Shown piece by piece: positions 14,510 through 19,327 of a stretch of DNA of 19,327 nt (position 1 is its first letter; each line of letters starts with the position of its first letter). Under the pieces are notes generated by a model. That model was given only the letters and a program-made list of their open reading frames with translations, did not search any database and was not told the DNA's origin. Made by a program: the position numbers and the translations under genes. Source of the DNA: Chloroflexota bacterium (GTDB taxonomy: Bacteria > Chloroflexota > Dehalococcoidia > Dehalococcoidales > RBG-16-60-22); assembly GCA_016875955.1 (NCBI GenBank), contig VGOH01000004.1, forward strand, positions 1-19,327, given 5' to 3'.

Positions 14510-16744
14510 CTATTCGTGGCCCCGGAACGTGCCCCTGGCCAGCGGCGGCCGGCGCCTGGGCTGGTCGCGCCGCCCGGAATACGAATCTCTATCCCTACGG
14601 AATGGTCGGCCTGACCTGGAAGAATCTCTGGCTTGAGCGCCCGAGGGTTGATAATCTTTTTCCAAGACCGCCCTCCGGGAAAGGTTTACCCGCCCCATAT
14701 TATCAATGTTGATTGCCTTCACCGTGACCTCGTCACCAATCTTGACCACATCCTCCACCTTGCCCACACGGTATTCGGCCAGTTCGCTGATGTGCACCAG
14801 ACCTTCCTTCCCGGGCAGGATTTCCACCATGGCGCCGAAGTCAAAAATGCGCGTCACCTTCCCGGTATAGATAGTGCCAATTTCCACTTCCTTGGTCAGT
14901 CCCTCAATGATGTTGATGGCTTTCTGCGCTGCTTCTTCATTGACAGCGCCAATCAGGACGGTACCACTATCATCAATGTCAATGGTGGTTTTGGTCTGTT
15001 CAATGATGGAGCGGATTGTCTTGCCACCGGTGCCGATAACGCTGCCAATCTTCTCCGGGTCAATGGTCAGTTTGTACATCCGCGGCGCGTATTTGCTGAT
15101 TTCGGGTCGGCTGGCGCTGATGGCCTCATTCATCTTGTCCAGTATGCTCATCCGCGCCGGATGGCTCTGGGCGATTATCTTCTCCAGGGTTTCCAGGCTG
15201 ACGCCCTTGAGCTTGATATCCATCTGCACGGCAGTAACGCCGTCCCTGGTGCCGGCAATCTTGAAGTCCATGTCGCCATAGGCGTCCTCAAGGCCCTCAA
15301 TGTCAGTAAGCACCTGGTATTCATCATTCTCACCGGTGACCAAACCCATGGCCACGCCGCTGACGGCGGTCTTTATCGGTATGCCAGCGTCCATCAATGA
15401 CAGGCTGCCGGCGCAGACGCTGGCCATTGAGGTGCTGCCGCTGGAGCTGAGTACCTCGGAGACAAGCCTGATGGTATAGGGGAAATCGGCATCGGCCGGC
15501 AACACCGGCACCAGAGCTCTTTCCGCCAGCGCGCCGTGCCCAATCTCGCGGCGACCCGGCGAGCCCAGGCGCTTCACCTCACCGCTGGAGAATGGCGGAA
15601 AATTATAGTGGTGGATGAAACGCTTGGCCTCCTCAATGCCGAGGCCGTCAAGCTGCTGCTCCTGCCTTGTTGAACCCAGAGTGGCGATGGTCAATACCTG
15701 CGTCTGCCCGCGGCTGAAAAGCGCTGAGCCATGTGTCCGGGGCAGGAGCCCAACTTCTACGCTGATGGGCCTGACTTCATCAAGGGGGCGACCATTAAGC
15801 CGTTTGCCGGCCAGAATATTTTTTCTGACTTCAGCCTTGGCTCTGGCTTCAAAGGCAGCCAGTATATCCTCTGCGGCATAGGTCTCGCCAAGGTCTGCCA
15901 CCAGCTGCCTCTTTAATCCAGCGAGCTTTCTCTCCCGAATGGACTTATCCGCTTCGGCGAGCAGGGCTGGTAGTTCTCCGTCGGTGGCTAAAGCTACCGC
16001 CGAAACGAGTTCCAAATTCGCCTCCAGCACCGGCACTTCCAGTTTTGGCTTGCCGCATGCCTGCTGCACCTGCTCCTGAAGTCGGATGATTTCCTGATTG
16101 GCCTCAAATCCGAACTGGATGGCCCTGGGCAAAATATCTTCAGGGACTTCCTTGGCGCCGGCCTCCAGCATAACAATGGCCTCGCGGGTACTGGCCACGA
16201 CCAGGTCCAGCTGGCTGTTTTCAAGCTCGGCCAGCTTTGGATTCAGCACCATCTCGCCATTGACATAACCGACATGTACCGCGCTCAGCGGCCCGGCAAA
16301 AGGTATCTCCGATATGCCCAGCGCCGCCGAGGCCCCGATGACCGCCATGACATCAGGGTCATTTTCCTGGTCGGCGGAGAGCACGGTAGCCACGACCTGT
16401 ATGTCCCGACGCCACTCCTTGGGCAACAGCGGGCGTATCGGGCGGTCAACGAGCCGGCAGGCCAGAATGGCAGCCTCGCTGGGACGCCCTTCCCGGCGGA
16501 TAAAGCCGCCCGGAATCTTGCCCGCCGCGTACAGCCGTTCCTCGTAGTCTACGGTTAACGGCAGAAAGTCAGTGCCCTCACGGGGCTCTTCAGCCAGGGT
16601 AGCCGTCACCAGGACCACCGTCTCCCCGTACCTGACCGTTACCGCACCGCTGGCCTGACCGGCCAATTTGCCGGTTTCAAGGATAAGGTCTCTGTCACCG
16701 ACCCGACACTGAAAAGACTGAAGATTTGACACTATCCCCTCCAC
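14510..16744 (-). CDS. pnp: Polyribonucleotide nucleotidyltransferase (PNPase)
   Basis: PNPase degrades RNA 3' to 5' using phosphate and can add tails in reverse. The 744 residues show two RNase PH domains (about 10-145 and 315-540, the second with SSGSTSMASVCAG and GDMDFKIAGT), an alpha-helical linker, a KH domain with VIGTGGKTIRSI and an S1 domain (IYTGKVTRIFDFGAMVEI). A C-terminal tail of about 45 residues is rich in Arg, Ser and Gly (RSGRPFRRDRD, RRDQPRRRPP) and may bind RNA. Two GTG starts are possible: 16744, with AAGG 7 bases upstream, or 16732, which GGAGG precedes by 5 bases and which gives MSNLQSFQ. It lies only 9 bases after rpsO, so there is no room for the intergenic hairpin used for pnp autoregulation in E. 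coli. Confidence 0.97.
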   Translation of the reverse strand: MEGIVSNLQSFQCRVGDRDLILETGKLAGQASGAVTVRYGETVVLVTATLAEEPREGTDFLPLTVDYEERLYAAGKIPGGFIRREGRPSEAAILACRLVDRPIRPLLPKEWRRDIQVVATVLSADQENDPDVMAVIGASAALGISEIPFAGPLSAVHVGYVNGEMVLNPKLAELENSQLDLVVASTREAIVMLEAGAKEVPEDILPRAIQFGFEANQEIIRLQEQVQQACGKPKLEVPVLEANLELVSAVALATDGELPALLAEADKSIRERKLAGLKRQLVADLGETYAAEDILAAFEARAKAEVRKNILAGKRLNGRPLDEVRPISVEVGLLPRTHGSALFSRGQTQVLTIATLGSTRQEQQLDGLGIEEAKRFIHHYNFPPFSSGEVKRLGSPGRREIGHGALAERALVPVLPADADFPYTIRLVSEVLSSSGSTSMASVCAGSLSLMDAGIPIKTAVSGVAMGLVTGENDEYQVLTDIEGLEDAYGDMDFKIAGTRDGVTAVQMDIKLKGVSLETLEKIIAQSHPARMSILDKMNEAISASRPEISKYAPRMYKLTIDPEKIGSVIGTGGKTIRSIIEQTKTTIDIDDSGTVLIGAVNEEAAQKAINIIEGLTKEVEIGTIYTGKVTRIFDFGAMVEILPGKEGLVHISELAEYRVGKVEDVVKIGDEVTVKAINIDNMGRVNLSRRAVLEKDYQPSGAQARDSSRSGRPFRRDRDSYSGRRDQPRRRPPLARGTFRGHE

Positions 16745-16753
16745 ACTCAGACC

Positions 16754-17017
16754 TTATTTGCGCAGTCCGAGCCGTTTAATCAGTTTATTATATTTACCAA
16801 CGTCTTCCCGGTTCAGGTAGTTTAACAGCCTCCTTCGCCTCCCCACCAGCATGAGCAGACCGCGCTGGGAATGATAGTCATGGCCATTCCCGGCCATATG
16901 GTTAGTCAACTGCCTTATCCTCTCGGTAAGCAGGGCTACCTGTACCTCGGTGGAGCCGGTATCCCCGTCCTTGTTCTGGTATTCGCTGATAATACCAGCC
17001 TTTGTTTCCTTGTCCAA
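16754..17017 (-). CDS. rpsO: 30S ribosomal protein S15
   Basis: S15 is an early-binding protein of the 30S platform. The 87-residue product has the classic pattern: IISEYQ, DTGSTEVQVALLTERI, LTNHM, DYHSQRGLLMLVGRRRRLLNYL and a basic C-terminus. The start codon is TTG at 17017, supported by GAGGTG (17027-17022) 4 bases upstream; no ATG is available. It is the first gene of a long minus-strand operon that continues through pnp into the dap genes. The leader from the promoter is only about 22 bases, too short for the long structured S15 autoregulatory leaders known elsewhere. Confidence 0.97.
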   Translation of the reverse strand: MDKETKAGIISEYQNKDGDTGSTEVQVALLTERIRQLTNHMAGNGHDYHSQRGLLMLVGRRRRLLNYLNREDVGKYNKLIKRLGLRK

Positions 17018-17045
17018 ACCTCACCTCGCAATTACAAATCAAGTG

Positions 17046-17075
17046 ATTATACCACACTCCGCTGATATATGTAAA
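17046..17075 (-). promoter_or_regulatory. Promoter of the rpsO-pnp-dap operon
   Basis: On the minus strand the -35 is TTTACA (17075-17070, 5 of 6), the spacer is 18 bases, and the -10 is TATAAT (17051-17046, perfect). The start of transcription would be near 17039, about 22 bases before the rpsO TTG. Confidence 0.75.
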
Positions 17076-17087
17076 TTAGCTTGCGGC

Positions 17088-17144
17088 ATGCTCTGTTTGC
17101 ATATGGTTGTTCTTTTACTCACCCCCTTGCTCCCCCTCTCAAAC
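17088..17144 (-). repeat. G-rich dispersed repeat, copy 2 (inverted)
   Basis: Read on the minus strand, this gives GTTTGAGAGGGGGA, three differing bases, AGGGGGTGAGTA, a short variable part, CAACCA and GCAAACAGA. These are the same blocks and order as at 10-71 on the plus strand. Its G-rich end faces the partial plus-strand copy starting at 17176. Confidence 0.6.
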
Positions 17145-17189
17145 AGATTTGCCTGTGACACCCCATTTTAATAAGGTTTGAGAGGGGGA
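17131..17189. repeat. 14-base perfect inverted repeat with 31-base spacer
   Basis: TCCCCCTCTCAAAC (17131-17144) is the exact reverse complement of GTTTGAGAGGGGGA (17176-17189). The spacer is AT-rich and unremarkable. The pair arises because two G-rich repeat units face each other. It could form a long hairpin in RNA or a cruciform. Confidence 0.7.
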
Positions 17190-17196
17190 AAGAACT

Positions 17197-17220
17197 GGAG
17201 AGGGGGCGGAGCCCCTCTCC
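17197..17220. repeat. Strong 9-bp hairpin in the rpsO-fdhD gap
   Basis: GGAGAGGGG (17197-17205) and CCCCTCTCC (17212-17220) form a perfect 9-base-pair stem with a 6-base loop. Only TTT follows on the plus strand, and no gene ends nearby on either strand, so a terminator role is doubtful. It is probably part of the repeat cluster. Confidence 0.55.
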
Positions 17221-17273
17221 TTTATGCTCCCCTCCCCAGCCATTTATGCCTGTGGTCATTTACTCGTGATTCT

Positions 17274-17333
17274 GGCTGGAGAGGGGTCTGGGGTGAGGCG
17301 TCAACGGCCAATCAAAGGCAAATAAAGCCTGCG
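17274..17333 (+). repeat. G-rich dispersed repeat, copy 3 (diverged)
   Basis: The order GAGAGGGG, GGGGTGAG, a variable stretch, then AAAGGCAAA and a C/G-rich end ending in GC matches the copy at 10-71 in the same orientation, with more differences. The element CTGGAGAGGGG occurs here and again at 17195-17205. Confidence 0.45.
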
Positions 17334-17359
17334 GCACGGCGGCTTTCCGTCCAGTAGCA

Positions 17360-17388
17360 TAGACATGATATCGGCCAACTAGTATAAT
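17360..17388 (+). promoter_or_regulatory. Promoter of fdhD-tat genes, apparently leaderless
   Basis: The -35 TAGACA (17360-17365) matches in 5 of 6 positions, the spacer is 17 bases, and the -10 TATAAT (17383-17388) is perfect. The usual start point, about 7 bases on, falls at 17395-17399, and the fdhD ATG is at 17399. The transcript would therefore have zero to four leader bases and no ribosome site. Confidence 0.7.
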
Positions 17389-17398
17389 ACACGTTAGT

Positions 17399-18208
17399 AT
17401 GAGCCGAACAGTGAAGGAGAGCACCGGGCAAAATGTTGCCCCGGAGGTAACCTGCCGTTTTTTCAGCGGTGAATCCTGGCGGGAAGACACGGTGGCCATA
17501 CCGGGTGAGCTGGCTTTGACCATCTTCGTCAACGGCGATGCGGTGGCCACCATACTGTGCACGCCGGCCAGACTGGTCCAGCTTGTCCTCGGCTTTTTAT
17601 ACATGGAGGGCATAATCGCCGGCCAGCAGGAGGTGGCCAGCCTGCGCGTTTGCCAGGACGAACCAATCGCCGATGTGAGACTGCTGAAGAGTGAATATAA
17701 GGCGGCACCAAGGCGCACCATCACCTCGGGCTGCGGGAGCGGCATCGGCTCCGACGTCAGCGCCCCAAAGGTGGCCTCAGACCTGGCGGTCACCCCGGAA
17801 GAAATCCTGTCGCTGATGCGCCAGCTTTACCAGCGCCAGGACCTCTTTCAGGAAATGGGCGGCATCCACTCCTCGGCGCTGGCCGACCGCAACAGCATTC
17901 TGGTCTCCGCAGAAGATATCGGGCGCCATAACACGCTGGACAAAATCATGGGCGAGTGCCTGATGAAAGGGCTGCCCACGGAGGACAAAGTCCTGCTGAC
18001 CACGGGGCGTATCTCCTCGGAAATGGTGCTGAAAGCAGCCAGAATGCAGGTGCCAATCGTGGTGTCGCGCGGCACTCCCACCGAACGCGCTGTCAGCCTG
18101 GGCAAACAGCTGGGCATCACCGTGATTGGCTATGCCCGCGGCAACAGGCTCTCCGTATTCTCAGGTGAAGAACGATTGCTGGTGAACAAAAAAACGGTTT
18201 CAAGATGA
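17399..18208 (+). CDS. fdhD: Formate dehydrogenase accessory sulfurtransferase FdhD
   Basis: FdhD passes sulfur to the molybdenum or tungsten cofactor of formate dehydrogenases, which is required for their activity. The 269 residues carry the family blocks GFLYMEGII (65-73), GGIHSSA (154-160), EDIGRHNTLDKI (172-183), TTGRISSEM (201-209) and SRGTPTERAV. The loop that holds a CxxC pair in E. coli reads TSGCGSG (109-115), so only C112 remains at that site. The ATG at 17399 follows the promoter so closely that the mRNA looks leaderless. It is followed by tatA after 31 bases. This fits the biology, since many formate dehydrogenases are exported folded by the Tat system. No formate dehydrogenase gene is in the window. 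Confidence 0.93.
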   Translation: MSRTVKESTGQNVAPEVTCRFFSGESWREDTVAIPGELALTIFVNGDAVATILCTPARLVQLVLGFLYMEGIIAGQQEVASLRVCQDEPIADVRLLKSEYKAAPRRTITSGCGSGIGSDVSAPKVASDLAVTPEEILSLMRQLYQRQDLFQEMGGIHSSALADRNSILVSAEDIGRHNTLDKIMGECLMKGLPTEDKVLLTTGRISSEMVLKAARMQVPIVVSRGTPTERAVSLGKQLGITVIGYARGNRLSVFSGEERLLVNKKTVSR

Positions 18209-18239
18209 TAAAAAGCGTTGCTTGCAGGAGGAACAGGTT

Positions 18240-18449
18240 ATGCCGTTTCGCATGGGGCCGTGGGAGATAGCCCTCATACTGGTCATTATCCTCATCGTGT
18301 TCGGCGTGGGTAAGCTGCCGCAGGTTGGCGGCGCCATCGGCAAGGGAATACGGTCTTTCCAGAAAGGGCGGCGCGGTGAGGAAGATGAAGAACCGGAAGA
18401 GGCACCTGAAACTAAAAAGTCTGCCCGCAAGAGAAGCACCAAGAGTTAA
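18240..18449 (+). CDS. tatA: Twin-arginine translocase protein TatA
   Basis: TatA oligomerises to form the passage for folded proteins across the cytoplasmic membrane. The 69 residues show the standard layout: a short N-terminus, a membrane helix (about 8-22), the hinge FGVGKLP (21-27), an amphipathic helix (GGAIGKGIRSFQKG), then an acidic run (EEDEEPEEAPE) and a basic end. I chose the ATG at 18240 because AGGAGG (18226-18231) lies 8 bases upstream; the in-frame TTG at 18222 precedes that site and is rejected. It sits between fdhD and the second Tat gene. Confidence 0.93.
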   Translation: MPFRMGPWEIALILVIILIVFGVGKLPQVGGAIGKGIRSFQKGRRGEEDEEPEEAPETKKSARKRSTKS

Positions 18450-18526
18450 ACACCACCAGCGTCACCTTGCCGGCCAGCTACTTTTAAATAGTTGAGTTAC
18501 TTATTGCCTCCAGCCAAGGAATAGAC

Positions 18527-18787
18527 ATGGACTTTTTCGGCATCGGTTTTGGCGAAGTACTGCTCATCCTCATTCTGGCCCTGATTATCTGGGGGCCAAA
18601 AAGGTTGCCTGATATTGCCCGCACGCTGGGCAAAACCATGCGTGCCATGAGGAAGGCAACCAATGACTTCACCTCCCAGGTGACCAGAGATATTGATATT
18701 GAGGCCAAAGAGAGCAGGGAGAAAAAACAGCTGGCACCGCCCAAGGATACCGGTATAGCCGATAAAGATACTGCCAGAGATGAGTGA
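18527..18787 (+). CDS. tatB: TatA/TatB family protein, TatB-like
   Basis: This 86-residue protein is the second small Tat component. It has a short N-terminus with an early Glu (E10 in GFGEVLL), one membrane helix (about 8-22), the hinge GPKRLPDIARTLGK (23-36) and a longer amphipathic helix. The GPKRLP hinge and AR-TLG pattern are nearer TatB than TatA, and having a second family member next to tatA and tatC fits a three-part TatABC system, but TatA-like function cannot be excluded. AAGGA lies 6 bases before the ATG. It follows tatA by 77 bases and overlaps tatC by 8. Confidence 0.85.
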   Translation: MDFFGIGFGEVLLILILALIIWGPKRLPDIARTLGKTMRAMRKATNDFTSQVTRDIDIEAKESREKKQLAPPKDTGIADKDTARDE

Positions 18788-19327
18788 AAACAGGAAACAG
18801 TCCGTCCTGGAACATCTTCAGGAACTGCGCCGGCGCCTTATCAGAAGCGTCATCGCCATTGCCGTGGCCTCGGTTATCGCCTTCGTTTTCTACGACTGGC
18901 TATTCTACATCCTGAAGCTCCCTGCCGGGGGTATCAGCCTTGTCTATATTGAAATGACCGAGATGGTCGGCACCATCATGAAGGTCTGTCTAACCGCCGG
19001 CATCATCCTGGCCATGCCCTACCTTGTTTTCCAGGGCATCATGTTCGTCTCTCCGGCACTGACCTCTAAAGAGAAGAGGTACGTCTACCTCATCCTGCCG
19101 TGGATAGCCCTGATGTTCACGGGCGGCGTGGTCTTCGGCTATTTCATACTCATTCCGCCGGCAACAAGGTTCCTGATAAGCTTCGGCTCCGATATAGCCA
19201 CGCCTGAAATCCGCGTGGGCAATTACATATCGGTGGTCGCCCGGCTGCTGCTGGCCATCGGCATCGTCTTTGAGATGCCGGTGATAACCACGTTCCTGGC
19301 CAGGCTGGGCGTGCTCAAGCCAAAGTG
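18780..19327 (+). CDS. tatC: Sec-independent protein translocase TatC (partial, cut by window end)
   Basis: TatC is the multi-spanning receptor that recognises twin-arginine signal peptides. Only the first 182 residues lie in the window; the family is usually near 250 residues with six membrane helices, of which about four are visible here. Conserved features are HLQELRRRL (12-20), SPALTSKEKRYV (91-102, with the conserved E98) and GIVFEMPV with E165, the counterpart of the essential mid-membrane Glu. The ATG at 18780 overlaps the TatB-like gene by 8 bases, so translation is probably coupled. The frame is intact to the last base. Confidence 0.95.
   Translation, partial: MSENRKQSVLEHLQELRRRLIRSVIAIAVASVIAFVFYDWLFYILKLPAGGISLVYIEMTEMVGTIMKVCLTAGIILAMPYLVFQGIMFVSPALTSKEKRYVYLILPWIALMFTGGVVFGYFILIPPATRFLISFGSDIATPEIRVGNYISVVARLLLAIGIVFEMPVITTFLARLGVLKPK

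Larger units (their letters stand above)
17018..17398. other. Divergent intergenic region with repeats and two promoters
   Basis: This 381-base gap separates the divergent rpsO and fdhD genes. I see no convincing gene in it. It contains the rpsO promoter at its left end, the fdhD promoter at its right end, and between them two copies of the G-rich dispersed repeat in opposite orientation plus a strong hairpin. The middle is visibly G/C-skewed in blocks (CCCCCTCTC, GAGAGGGGG), unlike the coding sequence nearby. Confidence 0.8.

Noticed and set aside
14633..15400. Plus-strand reading frame of 255 codons opposite pnp
   Set aside because: It is antisense to well-conserved PNPase domains, and the product looks like translated reverse complement rather than a real protein.
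17197..17224. Rho-independent terminator at the 9-bp hairpin
   Set aside because: No gene ends near it on either strand and only three T bases follow; it is listed as a repeat hairpin instead.

Overview
The window looks like a chromosomal segment of a bacterium, most likely Chloroflexota of the Dehalococcoidia type. That assignment is an inference from protein style, gene order, the actinobacterial-type inositol phosphate synthase and the G-rich intergenic repeats; no marker gene here proves it. Almost every gene is a recognisable housekeeping or small accessory gene, and the coding density is high. I see no rRNA, tRNA, CRISPR array, transposase or phage gene.

Layout. (1) 1-950: the possible 3' end of an unidentified gene, then yggS (PLP-binding protein) behind its own promoter. 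(2) 867-5851, plus strand: the translation and transcription operon nusA-ylxR-infB-rbfA-truB, tightly packed with overlaps. The nusA leader carries a terminator-like hairpin, and rimP is not at its usual place. (3) 5895-9534, plus strand: ino1, a CDP-alcohol phosphatidyltransferase, purA and a small cupin, behind a near-consensus promoter. The first two genes suggest synthesis of an inositol phospholipid. (4) 9551-10705, minus strand: a nitrilase with its own promoter, convergent with the cupin. (5) 10744-17075, minus strand: rpsO-pnp-dapB-asd-dapA and two half-size permeases, apparently one long operon joining ribosome and RNA-decay genes to the first part of lysine/diaminopimelate synthesis. 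(6) 17018-17398: a 381-base divergent intergenic region packed with G-rich repeats and hairpins, with a promoter at each end. (7) 17360-19327, plus strand: fdhD followed by tatA, a tatB-like gene and tatC (cut by the window end). This pairs formate dehydrogenase maturation with the exporter such enzymes use.

Six sigma70-type promoters can be read by eye, each with a -10 matching consensus in 5 or 6 of 6 positions and a spacer of 17 or 18. The most notable non-coding signals are a 15-base perfect palindrome between the -35 and -10 of the yggS promoter, the hairpin with a T run in the nusA leader (which also matches the tRNA T-arm pattern), an apparently leaderless fdhD transcript, and a dispersed repeat with copies at the window start and in the rpsO-fdhD gap. 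I found no clearly new multi-gene system. The best candidates for something under-described are the paired half-permeases at the end of the lysine operon, the inositol-lipid gene pair and the nusA leader.
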